From NCBI RefSeq assembly GCF_030272615.1, contig NC_081406.1, positions 474,933,900-474,997,899 on the forward strand: a DNA stretch of 64,000 bases. Reading direction: 5' to 3'. The notes beneath the pieces were generated by a model that was not told the origin of the DNA, ran no database searches, and worked only from the letters and a program-made list of their open reading frames with translations. The position numbers were made by a program, and so were the translations under genes. Below, piece after piece: positions 45,051-55,573 of this stretch; position 1 is the first letter of the stretch, and each line of letters starts with the position of its first letter. Source of the stretch: Cryptomeria japonica (Eukaryota > Streptophyta > Pinopsida > Cupressales > Cupressaceae).

Positions 45051-48000
45051 CAGAAAAAAGTTGGTAGTGGGTAGAAACATAATAAGGCTATTGTAAGGCC
45101 TTCCCCAAACCAAATTTTGATTAACTTAGTTGACCATATTTGACCCTATTAATAAATGCTTTATAATTCAATAGAATGGACTGTGTTAGACAGATAGATT
45201 GGTGAGAAAAGTAATTGAACCAAGTTATAGAGTTATTGCACCTTGTGGTGTACATTTTGATGTGTTATGAATTTGAAATCCTAAAAGATCTATTGATTGG
45301 ATAATCATGATTTAACGTATGTCAGCTATGTCTGGATTTAGAACTTATATGATTCCATGATTTGGATAACATTGATGAATGTTGATGCTTCATTTATATG
45401 CTTTATGATATAGAACTCTATATGATTCTAGAATAGGATAAATTGGAGATGATGTATGTCATTATTGGATTTGCAGGACTTTATTATGATGATAGAATTA
45501 GTACGTATGTTTTATGTGTGGACCAAAATTATGAGAATTATGATAATTGCTTATGTGGATTTATTTGGATATGAGATATATTGAATTGTTCAAATGTAAA
45601 TTGTATGTGAAGTGTTTGATGTGTATTCTAATTCATGTGTTTAATATTATACAAGGTTATTGGAAATTACTAATGTGTATTTGAGTGGCGCAGGAAAAGA
45701 TATCCATGTGACCATGGAAATATTATGGAGAACCAAACCTAGACATATGTATGTTCGTAAAACCAGGGTTTGTCTATTTGGAGAGACAACACCCGTTTGT
45801 GTCGTATTTTATTCGTAATAGTAAATGATGCATGTGTGTTAAATGTTAATTATTTGATTTATTTAAATCCAACAAGAGACAAGATTTCATGTGCAATTTT
45901 GTAAAAGTATTTTCTTTGTGTCACTTGACACGTGTTGATTTATGTTTGAGTTTTTAAATTTGTCTCTTGGAGGGAATTGTTTAACTATAGCTTTTTCAAT
46001 TAAATTTAATGTGATTCCATAATTGCCTTAGGTAGAGAATCTTTGGGGTAGTCAACTTAGGTTTGACCCGAAAATTAACTTCAGAGGGGTTTAAAAAGGG
46101 TTAAAAGGACTCCTAGGGGTAGTTTATTAGGGTTTCCTAAAGCCCATAAGGTATACCTAAGGGTTAGGAGTAATTTTAGGCATGTTTCAACTCTCATGTG
46201 ACCATTTAGACACCCTAAAAAGTGGCTTTTCTAAGTGGTGCGAAAATTGAAATTAGAAGGCTTGAGCTAAGTTGTTAACCTTCATTTTTGAATGAAAGTT
46301 CCATTTCCCATTTTACCTTACCTTCCTTTTTAGTTTTAGAAACTGGTGAGAACTCTGACTAGTGTCTTCTTAAGCAAGAAAGGGAGATTTTGTGGGTAAT
46401 CACCCACTTTCCATTTTTGGAGACAAAATAATTTTGAAAAGAAAAATATAGATTTGGGATATAGAATTTGGCTAAGGGTAGAAAGAAAAGACTTGTGGAG
46501 TTGGGCTTCTCATCCTCAACAAAACTAGCATACCTTTGGGCAGTTTAAGGTTGGTTCTACCTTTCTTGTAACGTTTTCTTATTGCATGTTGTTTTGAAAG
46601 AAATGCTTGTGTAAAAGACTAGTTTTCTTGCATGTGTCTCTTGGAAGTTTATTTGGTGTTTGGTGCTTATGCAATGTATGTGTTTTGGGAGTAATCAAGA
46701 CCTCCTACTCTTGGGAGAGAGGATGGTCTTGGGGGTGGTAGAAGTGACAGCCCTCGAGTGAGAGGCTCTCGTTATGAGAGTGATCACTAGGGATTTTATG
46801 TGACCCTTGCTGCATGGCTTGTTTATGCATCGGGGGTCATAAGGAGGGAATTAAGGCATGAATGACTTGGGGGGCATAAGGAATGTGGGGTTGTTATACT
46901 TGAGGTATTTGGTTTGCCATGATGTGGCTATACATTTTGGTTTGCTATGAGGTGGCTATATGTTTTACCATACTTGCAGTCTCCTCGGGGTACTTGGTCC
47001 ACTACCACCCTTGAAAAGACATCACGAATGTGTGGTGCAATGTAGCCTGGGTTGGGATTGTGTTTGATATTGTGTTTTCCCTTGTCTTTTGTGTTTGCAT
47101 GTGTGTTACTTGTCTAGGGCTTGGTTCTTCGAGCTCGGGGGTGGTTACTAGTTAGCCTAGGCTGGGAGGTGAGCACTCCATGGTCATAGCCTATGTTTTA
47201 TTTGTAGGTTGTTGGAAGAAAGGAAAGAGGTCAAGAAGAGGTTGCTGGTTTTATTTTTTTTACAGAAAAGATTTGGGAATGAAAAATTTATGTTTTTTAA
47301 GTTGCAGCAATGTAATAGGAAATTATGTCGTATCTATTTTTCGAAAAGAAAATATTTTTAAGATCCTCATTTAATAGAAATGAGAGATCCATTTGTATTG
47401 AAGATTATATCGTATTTTAAATGTACTTTAAAGAAATGAAATATTGTATTATGCTATTCTACAGAAAAGGAATAAGTAATTTCTAGTTTTAATTTTCTAT
47501 GGTTTTGAAAAAAAAATAATAACATTTGTTGTGTGTTGAATATTTTGAAAAGAAAGTAAATTGTTTATTTTCGTTACGCATACAAAACAATTTTTTAGAA
47601 AGGAAATGGAAATTAGATTTGCATGCATATAGTAGGCCGGTATTAAAACATTTGATCTATACATGGAAATGTTAAATTTAGTTTGTTTAAATCTGTTATT
47701 TAAATTATTTGTAGAAAATAAAATAAAAAATATTATATCTATCTCTAAGGTTAAAATTAATTAATAAAACATTTAATTGCTGTTAAAATTATTGAATTCT
47801 GTCATTTATATAGATGCTGATTAATTTTTTGAATCCTGTAAATTACTTGGTTACAGAAAATCAAATCTAAAGTTAAATGGTCAATCTATTTTAAATAATA
47901 CCTTATTATATAGTTGTTGTACAAATTTATTTAATTCTACCAGATAATTAATTGAAGAAGACAAATCTAAAAAAAAAATAGTATGAACATCTCTAAGTTT

Positions 48001-48190
48001 TATTTCAATATTTTCTAGTCTAAAAATAATGTTGTATAAATTAATTTAATTATGACATATTACTTGTTTGCAGAAATTAACATCTAGAATTAAAGGGTCT
48101 ATCTATTTTTTTAATTTTTTTTTTAAATATAAATATATACATTGTAATAAATCTATTTTGGTATGGTAAGTTTGGGATTCAGATGCATCT
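45051..48190. other. Unassigned spacer with LTR-like stretch
   Basis: No credible ORF. About 46330-47210 is less AT-rich and has the look of a degraded LTR (GGGGGTGG, CTTGGTTCTTCGAGC, TGTTTGCATGTGTG). It includes a near-perfect 27-28-bp tandem repeat around 46908-46962 (TTTGGTTTGCCATGATGTG and TTTGGTTTGCTATGAGGTG). From 47210 it is AT-rich. Confidence 0.4.

Positions 48191-48192
<2 letters not shown>

Positions 48193-48271
<79 letters not shown>
48193..48271. repeat. (TA)n(GA)n microsatellite
   Basis: An uninterrupted TA run of about 36 bp passes directly into a GA run of about 43 bp. Such junctions are slippage-prone and probably polymorphic. Confidence 0.97.
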
Positions 48272-48272
<1 letters not shown>

Positions 48273-48441
48273 AATTATTCTTTTAAAGAAAAAAAAAGAG
48301 AATTTGTATATGCAAAATATATATAAACCTATATATATATATAAATAATATATTATAAAAGAAATATTTAAAAAAATATATATTTAATAAAACGAAAATG
48401 GGCAAAGATGGGGGGTTTCGAGGAAGGAGCCGAAGGGCTAT

Positions 48442-48571
48442 CCACTGTGTGTACACACAGTGGCACCCGCGACTTCCACTGTGTGGACACACAATGGATG
48501 GCCCCGCGGCCGCCACTGTGTGGTCACACAGTGGACGACCCTACGGCCGCCACTGTGTGAACACATAGCGG
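48442..48571. repeat. Cluster of four 22-bp palindromes
   Basis: Four 22-bp inverted repeats start at 48442, 48476, 48513 and 48550. Each has arm CCACTGTGTG, a 2-bp centre and the complementary arm CACACAGTGG. The first is a perfect palindrome (centre TA), the third has perfect arms, the second has one mismatch and the fourth two. Spacers are GC-rich (CCGCGGCCGC, CTACGGCCGC), unlike the AT-rich surroundings. The regular 34-37-bp spacing suggests tandem amplification. No coding role is apparent. Confidence 0.93.
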
Positions 48572-50119
48572 TGGCGGCGCACGGCATCCACCCCTCCCTT
48601 GTGCTCGGTTGCCGCTGCTCCCACATGGAGACCTCTGCCCTGCATACAACGAGATAAGTAAAACCCTAGCCCGGGTAGGGTTAGGGTGGGATAAGAAAAA
48701 AAAAAAGATTATAAATTGTAGAGTATTTTGTAATATATATTGCTAGTTTAGGGTTTTGCAAGGTTATTTTATAATAATATAAAGGCATATTTAGTTATAT
48801 TTATAAATATATCTTTATATATATAAGGATATATATAAAGTTTATAACTATGATTGGGTAGGATAAAATGTAGATTAAATATTTTACTAAGCGATTATAA
48901 CTTATATATGTTTTAATAAACATATGGAGTTATTATAAAAAAAAATGTTTAAATTTTAAATTACTTAGGAAGTTTAATCTTTTAGAAACTTATTAATAAA
49001 GTTGGGTAAGTTATTTTGGCTATGGGGAAATATTTTCTTTTAGTCCACTAAATATAGGTTTTGATTAAGATTAAACTTTATAGGAAAATATTCATTCGAA
49101 TTTAATTGACCCCCTTCGTCGATTTAATTTAAATTCTTTTAATTATTGAAATAAAATAAAAAAATTTAGACATTATAAACTAAATTCTAGGACTAACTTA
49201 ATTAGTTCCTAAAATCAATTATTGGTTATTGGAGATGAATTTTATCTACGTCAAATTAAGGGGTTAAATGAATTTATTAGTTAAGATCGATGAGATAATA
49301 ATTAAGTCATTTAGCAAACCACAATTTAATTCTATTTAAGTTATTTCTGCTTAATTGAGTTAGTGGTTAGAGTTAGCTCACACATAGTTAAGACGAAACT
49401 TGCTTAGTGCATTTCATATTCGCAAAATTAATAGAAGCCCTAATTAAGTAAGCTATTAAGGAAGGATGTAGTAATAGGATGGAGGAAAACTCGATATTTA
49501 GTAAATGATTGATATCCAACCAAATAAATTTTATTAATGTCTATTTAGTAGAAATGGATCTAATTAAGTATTAATAAGCACAACTGTAATGAAAGGGACT
49601 TTTGAGTGAATTTATTATTACTCTTATAGAATTTATTCGATCGGCTTGATAATAGGAGTTATCATATTTGTTATGATAGTATTCAATATCATTTAAGAAT
49701 TCGCTTGGAACACCTTGTTAAGATGTATCAACTCATTTAAGCAATGGTTACATGTAATTTAGTGTTAAAAAAAATTTGTTGGTTGTGTTTTTCCCAAAAG
49801 TTTGGGCATGACAGCTATTCTTGACCCTAACTATGTGTTTCTATGTATGCCATTGGTACAAAAGTGTCATTTTTGTCCTAAGGTTTTTAGTTAGATCGCT
49901 AAATGAATGAGTTTATATAAAACCCTCAAACAAAAAATAAAGTAACTTGACTTTATTATATATCATTCAATTGCAATTGAGTATATACAATCAAGACATG
50001 TTAGACCTCACTCAGATTAGAGTCTTCATTATTGTTTGCACATATTATTAAGGAGAATTTATGAGAGAATGTGTATTGTACAACATCTAGAGCATCTTAC
50101 ATTAAGACTATGTAAGGAT
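48572..50119. other. Spacer, mostly AT-rich
   Basis: Starts with GC-rich sequence and two short telomere-like words (AAACCCTAG, TAGGGTTAGGG near 48660-48688), then AT-rich DNA without a recognisable gene. Confidence 0.45.
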
Positions 50120-50740
50120 TTCTTCCTCCTGTCCTACTACCTCCCTTAGTTCCACCTCCTTACTTGCTAGAGTATCCATCACTTCTAGAACATTTATGTT
50201 TCCCTTTTTCTCATCCTTTTGAGCTATAGGCTTAATCCCTTTTATTTTCCCACTAGAATCCATATGTGCATTTGGCTTCTAAGGTATTTCCCACCATTTT
50301 TTTACAATTTTCTTTTTAAGGCTCCTTTCAACACTCCTTTCTCACACTTTCTAGCTACATGACTTACTTTTCAAAATTTGAAACAATGTGCAAACAAACT
50401 CTTTACCCATGAACCCACTAATAACTTGTGATTTATTGCATGATGATTAGGCTTGGTCAAATCAATTCTTGCATAAATTCTAGCATATGAAACCAATTCC
50501 TTATTCATTGTAGCCACAAAATTATATAATACCACCTAAGCAATTGCCAATCACTTTGAATACTTCTTTTGATCATCATTTTATAACTTCTAGGTTTGGA
50601 TCCATAAAAGGTTCTTTCATCAATTCTTTGATCGGATCAAAGCTTGGAGAGAATGCATGTAGATATAGACTCAAAATTCTCATAAATCACAACCCCCCTT
50701 TAAATTTTTTAATCCTATCATCTTTAATTTGAAAGGTTAT
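50120..50740 (-). pseudogene. LINE ORF1 relic (DUF4283 / zinc-knuckle region)
   Basis: Read on the minus strand, about 50530-50290 gives SYARIYARIDLTKP, HKLLVGSWVKSL and KVSHVARKCEKG, the conserved run linking the DUF4283-type domain to the CCHC knuckle in plant L1 ORF1 proteins. Flanking sequence continues in other frames with Lys/Gly-rich pieces (50250-50120). Cys residues of the knuckle are partly lost (CFKF in place of CFKC). Heavily decayed and isolated; no ORF2 nearby. Confidence 0.65.
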
Positions 50741-51406
50741 TTGTAGAAATCTTAATGCTAAAAAAATGATAACTAGTTTGGGACAATTTGAGTAATGTTA
50801 CCCCATCAAGTTTTTAATTTGATTCATTATAGTCCAAATGCCAATGATCTTCACTATGCAGTAGTTTGTTGTCAACTTGAGATGCAAATGAATGGAGGAA
50901 TTTGATTGTTAGAAGTTGAATAAAGGTGCTAGTAATCAAAGCATAAGGAGACAACAAATAAAGAGAAAAAAAACACCCCAACTATATCATTGCATCTTGA
51001 ATTAGTGATATGATATAATACCCTATTTAAATACTACTTTTACAAGCACTTGTAACATCTTTTCAAGTGTTTTGTAATTTCAATTTTGTTAGGGAAAGGT
51101 GCATTGTCAATTTTATGATTTTTTTGGTTGTTACCATCCATGGAGGGTACTCATCATAATTGTTAGTATACCCTTTAGAAGCCTTTGAGCTTATATTTGT
51201 CATTTAATTATTTGTAGGATAATAATGCATATATCTTCCCTAGATTTGGTTTAGGCTTGGTCATGTCAGAAATAATTCATGTCCATAATGATATGTTATT
51301 GGCAACTTGTAAGTCTTTTTTAATTTTATATAAATCCAATGCATGAAACCTTTTGGATTATGCTCAGTATAAATGACAGAAACCTCAGATTTTTATTATG
51401 TAACAG
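50741..51406. other. Spacer upstream of the malic enzyme exon
   Basis: AT-rich DNA with no ORF. If the exon below belongs to a gene, this would be intron; earlier exons are not visible. Confidence 0.45.
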
Positions 51407-51535
51407 TTCAAGCTTCAGCTCAAAAAGTTACTAAAGAGCATCTACAAAAGGGTCTCATTTATCCACCATTTCGAAATATCAGAAAAATATCAGCTCACAT
51501 AGCTGCAGAAGTTGCTGCAAAGTCCTATGAACTAG
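51407..51535 (+). pseudogene. Single exon of NADP-dependent malic enzyme (C-terminal region)
   Basis: A 129-bp segment encodes 42 full codons with no stop, including [25 protein letters not shown] and EVAAKSYEL. These match the conserved C-terminal block of plant NADP-malic enzymes ([31 protein letters not shown]). It is bounded by a good acceptor (TTATTATGTAACAG) and donor (GTAAGC), and both phases are consistent (2 nt in, 1 nt out). The enzyme oxidatively decarboxylates malate to pyruvate with NADP. Neither the preceding exons nor the last exon (usual end ESCMYSP.YR) is found nearby, so this is either a stranded or captured exon, or part of a gene with very long introns. Confidence 0.8.
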
Positions 51536-51849
51536 GTAAGCCCTAAACTTATTGAGGAGCTAAGAGTTAAAATAGAGATAATGGACATCTTGAATGTAGA
51601 TATGAAAGTAATTTGCATTGATAGCAATTGAAAGGAAAAGAAAACAACAACAAATAGATAGCTTTATGTTATGACCATGTTTTATTCTGAATTTCATGTT
51701 TTAGGATGCAATTTATAAATTGCATAGTGCTTTGTAAATTAATTATTAATGTTGTCATGCTTCAACATTGGATGTTTGTGGTACAGGACTAGATATGGAT
51801 ATTATGGGGTAACATTTTTCATAGACTTTCTATGCCAAGTTCTCCTTGA
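51536..51849. other. Spacer after the malic enzyme exon
   Basis: Begins with the donor GTAAGC and has the composition of an intron. No further malic enzyme sequence found. Confidence 0.45.
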
Positions 51850-51987
51850 AAATGTTTGGAAAATGAAGTGTTTCCTAGACATTTCAAATTGACTGAGGCT
51901 GAAAATGAAAGGCTGAAGGGGATGATTACTGAGCTACAAAGGAGATGTACTGAACTGACTAAGAAGGTCATGGCTAGAATTGTGTAG
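51850..51987 (+). pseudogene. Short coiled-coil relic
   Basis: A stop-free run ending at TAG 51985 reads ENEVFPRHFKLTEAENERLK, then GMITELQRRCTELTKKV. The leucine/glutamate heptads resemble the coiled-coil Gag-like proteins elsewhere in the window. Too short to assign. Confidence 0.35.
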
Positions 51988-52640
51988 ACAAAAAATCTTG
52001 ATTGAGAAAAAGGAAGTAGGGCATGAGGCGAACATGAAACACCAAAAAAAATTAATTGACCAATTTAATGGCATGTTATGAAGCTTTGTAAAAGTATATT
52101 GATGACTTTTGTTGAATAAAACCTCAAGTATGATGCAGACTTTTTTTGATTAGACATATTGAATAGTTATTTTCAATAAAACAAATTGAGTTCATTTAAA
52201 TAGGTTGAATGGTTTTTTCAATAATTTTCATGGATGATGAATTGTTATACATGGATTTTTTAATAGGTTTCATATGAATTGCAATAACATGGCTTTTCTA
52301 TGTGATCTCTATATATTTAACTATGATAGAAAAAAAGAACATATCTTATGTTCTTCAATGTGGAAAATAAACTAATAACAGTTGGTAAAAGTTATATCAT
52401 AGTTTCCTTCAATTTTACTAATGGTTTGTACTTATTGTAATAATATAATCATATAAAGTAATTTATGTTTACGTTTAATGGGAAAATCAAAATAAAACCA
52501 TGTGCTCTAATTAGATAGTCATTATTCACAAAGATTCATAAGGTTTTATTTCTAAGTAGAAGTCATTCCCAAGTTCTTTAATATCATAGTTTCCACTTAG
52601 GACTAACCTTGTTTCATTTCAAAAAATAGTTAACTTAGTT
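51988..52640. other. AT-rich spacer
   Basis: No gene or repeat recognised. Confidence 0.45.
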
Positions 52641-52698
52641 TGTGAACTGAGTTTTGAAAGTAAAACTACAGTATGAAGTTCTTTACATGTCTTATATA

Positions 52699-52790
52699 AT
52701 AAATGGTTATACATGGTTATATGTGGATTTCTCATGGTTATATGGTTATACATGGTTAAATATGATGAATGGTTATATGTGGCTTTCTGA
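52699..52790. repeat. ATGGTTATAC-type short tandem repeat
   Basis: ATGGTTATAC/ATGGTTATATG words occur six times or so within 90 bp with irregular spacing. A small, decayed minisatellite. Confidence 0.7.
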
Positions 52791-52926
52791 TATGTCTTTG
52801 CTTTGATATATATGTTTGGAAGGTGTTGTAAGCTTTGTTTAGTTGATGTCACTAGATTCAAGTTTTAGAAGTCTGACATTTGCAATCTCTAACAAATAGT
52901 GATGAAAAAAATCAATAACCTTGCTG

Positions 52927-54352
52927 GGTACCACTTTGTTTTGCTCAACCATTTCAAACATAAGGTGAAGATCTACTTTCCCTTTACTTGCTCTCTTCTT
53001 TGAACATCGACATGATTGAATATAGAGAGAATCCCCACAATAAACCTATTTTGCATCAAGGGTTAATCTTTCTCATCTATGAACATTTCAAGTCTATGGT
53101 CTCTAAGAACCCTAATCGGGCTCTCTCGGTCTCTGATGATGATGGGGAAGAAAGTGGTATCTTTGAGGGTGAGGGTTGGGACATTGAGGATGAAGAGGAA
53201 GAGGCCTTTCCCCCCCTCCCAAGAAACCTAAAAGGATGCAAAAGAATTTATCTGTAAGGACCAGCAAGGGAAAGTGTTCTCCTTTGGCGGGGGGAGCTAA
53301 GTTTGTGAAGAAAGTCAAGGGGAAAGGGAAAGGTTCTTCCCTTGTGATCTCTGATAGTTCCCAGGAGCATGATGTTCCTATTTCCCCTCCCAAATCTGAG
53401 GACTCTCTTTCTCCTCATGACAAGGAGGGGAACTCTTAGGCATCTATGGATTTGAGCTTTCAAGATTTTTCAGCCCAAGAAGGAGATTGCTTTTGGGGTT
53501 TTGGAGACTACCAAAAATATCTATGTGTCTCTTTGGACTCTTCAGATGGGCTTTCCATGAGATTAAAATCCTCAACCTCAAACATGGAGCCCTTTCTTCT
53601 AATATTGAATATTTACATGCTAAGGAGGATACAGGGGAGAAATTGCAGGTTACTACTAAGCCCTTGCCTTCTGGTGGTGTGAAGGAGAAGCCTTAAGGGA
53701 CCTCTATTTGTGCCCTTTGGATTGAAGATAAGAAGAAAATGATTATGGATTTCTTAACCAAGAATGTAGAAGCAATTGAAAAGATGAAGGATAGGTATGA
53801 TAATAAGTTTGGGGAAGTGGAACAAAGGATCAATAAATGTGAGACCACCCTACTCAAAATTATGGAGCATAGCCACAAAATTGTTAAATCCTCAGTTGAT
53901 AATATGAATAGTTTAGTGGCTAAGTTAGAAAAACTTCATCAAGACAAGGTTTTTGTTGACTTGGACTAGGAAAAATATTTGGGTACTGAAGATACTTTGG
54001 GTCAGAGCAAGAGAACGAGGGCACGTACAAAGAAGAAGACTACTAATTTGCCTTAGGATATCTTAGAGTTGAAGGAAGCGGCCCAAAAGATGAACCGACT
54101 TAAAGCTGAAGTTGTTGAAACTTTAAAGAACCTAGGTTAGTGTTGTTTCTTCTGTTGGTGTTGTTGCGTTCTTCTGCTGGTGTTTTGCTATCTTTTTGAA
54201 AGTGTTGGGTTGGGGTTCTATCTATGTTATTTTTGTAAGTCTTGTTGTCTTTCTGGTTTGTTCTATTTTGTTGGGATTTAATGCTACATTTTATGTAATC
54301 TTCTTGTAAAGGGTTTCGGGTCCCTTCAAAACCTATTTTTGCCTTAATAAAA
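52927..54352 (+). mobile_element. Short coiled-coil retroposon, copy 2
   Basis: About 1426 bp between direct repeats of AACCTTGCTG (52917-52926 and 54353-54362), a likely 10-bp target duplication. The 5' end falls within about 15 bp of the 5' end of copy 1 (2145-3385), and the 3' tail (GTAAAGGGTTTC, CCTTCAAAACCT, then AATAAAAAA) is shared. AATAAA at 54346-54351 could serve as a polyadenylation signal. It has no RT, so LINE-driven mobilisation is inferred. Confidence 0.75.
52945..54140 (+). pseudogene. Coiled-coil ORF of the short retroposon, copy 2
   Basis: Corresponds segment by segment to the ORF at 2313-3383: LLNHFKHKVK and LIFLIYEHFKSM at the start, a Ser/Lys-rich basic part (KKVKGKGKGSSLV), an insertion-like middle (53450-53700), a coiled coil (LTKNVEAIEKMKDRYDNKF; ETTLLKIMEHSHKIV) and a basic end (GQSKRTRARTKKK) closing at TAG 54138. 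Several frameshifts and stops occur. Function unknown; an RNA-binding chaperone role is only a guess from charge and coiled coil. Confidence 0.6.
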
Positions 54353-54362
54353 AACCTTGCTG

Positions 54363-54746
54363 ATGTTGATCATAAAAAAAGAAGAGTTTGTTGTAGATGA
54401 AATTTGAAAAAGAAAAGGCAACTCTTGGCTATCTTTGTCAAGTTCCTAAATTTTGAGTTTCTTTCACCAAAAAAAAAACAAAAAAACTGCACAATCTATT
54501 ACCTTAAACAAAAATGCAAAATCTATTACCCTAAAATTTGTTGCCTTTGTCTCTACTCTCTTGGCCTCCTAAGTCCCTTAGGGTTAGGGTTTAAGATTTG
54601 AATTCCTTGGTGAGAAAATAACACGCAGTTGATATCAACTTTTTGGAGCCCCACTATCTTGCAACATCGAATTGCTTTCAAAAGAGACCACTTGTGGTAA
54701 GGATAGCAACCATATCACAAGGAAACCACCAATGTTGTGAAATGTG
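54363..54746. other. Spacer with diverged copy of the 62.6-64 kb repeat
   Basis: GCCCCACTATCTTGCAACATC near 54648 resembles the complement of the GATAGTGGGGGTGC word in the repeat at the right end of the window. Otherwise nothing recognised. Confidence 0.4.
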
Positions 54747-55010
54747 TCAATAACCTGTTATGTTATCCAGAAACTCGATCAATAACTTGTCATGTTATCC
54801 CCATGTAAAATAACCTCTATTTAATAATGTTGTGTGGTATTTCAATAATCTATCATGTTATCCAGTACTAACGTTCATGTTATTCAGCAACTAAATCAAT
54901 AATCTATCATGTTATCCAATACTAACCTTCATGTTATGCAGCAACTCGATCAATAATCTATCATGTTATCCAGTACTAACCTTCATGTTATATGGAAACA
55001 TAGTTAATAA
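54747..55010. repeat. 54-bp minisatellite
   Basis: Units starting CAATAATCTATCATG occur at 54843, 54897 and 54951 (period 54 bp), preceded by more diverged units from 54747. A fourth unit starts at 55005 and is split by the copia insertion; it resumes at 60007 with AATAATCTATCATG. Confidence 0.88.
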
Positions 55011-55476
55011 TGTTAGGGTTTCAAGCAGATCCAAAGCAAATATGAACTAACAATTATATGCAAATTTAAATACAAAAGATAAAGAAATAAAATAGGACAC
55101 AGATAACACAGAGATTTAACGTGGTTCACCTAGAATGGGTTACGTCCACCATACACAGTCATCCAATCTTTCTTATTATCCAACAAAAACAATACATCAA
55201 CCTTACAATCCCTTAAGCATCCCAGCCGCTTATAACATGCGTTTTTAGGGCAACAGACAAAGTCGACCTTTTTAGGGTTTTATTACAATGTCGGTTTTCA
55301 TCAAAAAAAAAAATACCCAAAAAATTTTTTCTCGGGGGCTCCCGCCCCCGAACCCCCACTTTTCTCAGGGGCTACCGCCCCTGAACCCCTGCCCAGGGCC
55401 CCGCCCGGCTCGAAACCCTAACGAGGATACATGCTGAGTGTATAATACTTTGTTGATCAGTCACCACATTTCAACA
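55011..55476 (-). repeat. Copia 3' LTR (466 bp)
   Basis: Matches 59555-60006 (452 bp); the size difference is mainly in an A run near 55300. It has two adjacent GC-rich hairpins (about 55332-55350, stem CGGGGGC/GCCCCCG; about 55364-55383, stem TCAGGGGC/GCCCCTGA). Confidence 0.95.
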
Positions 55477-55490
55477 ATCTCCCACTTGGA
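55477..55490 (-). promoter_or_regulatory. Copia polypurine tract
   Basis: The minus strand reads CCAAGTGGGAGAT directly before the 3' LTR start TGTTGAAATG. Confidence 0.85.
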
Positions 55491-55573
55491 GACTGATACT
55501 ACATGACACCACTATACATGCAACATCCGCTAGATAAAACACTAGGACTCAACTGGTATAAATTTCACAATTA

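Noticed and set aside
47180-47374. 64-codon plus-strand ORF
   Set aside because: AT-rich, isolated, no motif or homology, length expected by chance.
48163-48348. ORF through the TA/GA microsatellite
   Set aside because: The product is an Ile-Tyr and Arg-Glu repeat translated from simple-sequence DNA.
48442-48571. CRISPR-like array of palindromic repeats
   Set aside because: Spacers are only 12-15 bp and related to each other, the repeats drift, and the context is plant DNA.
48438-48657. ORFs on both strands across the palindrome cluster
   Set aside because: Both products are repeats of the palindrome itself; no homology or start context supports them.
53112-53463. Minus-strand ORFs over the retroposon copy 2
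   Set aside because: Antisense to the coiled-coil relic, which is supported by homology to 2313-3383.
54747-55010. CRISPR-like array
   Set aside because: Period 54 bp with units similar throughout and no unique spacers; eukaryotic minisatellite.
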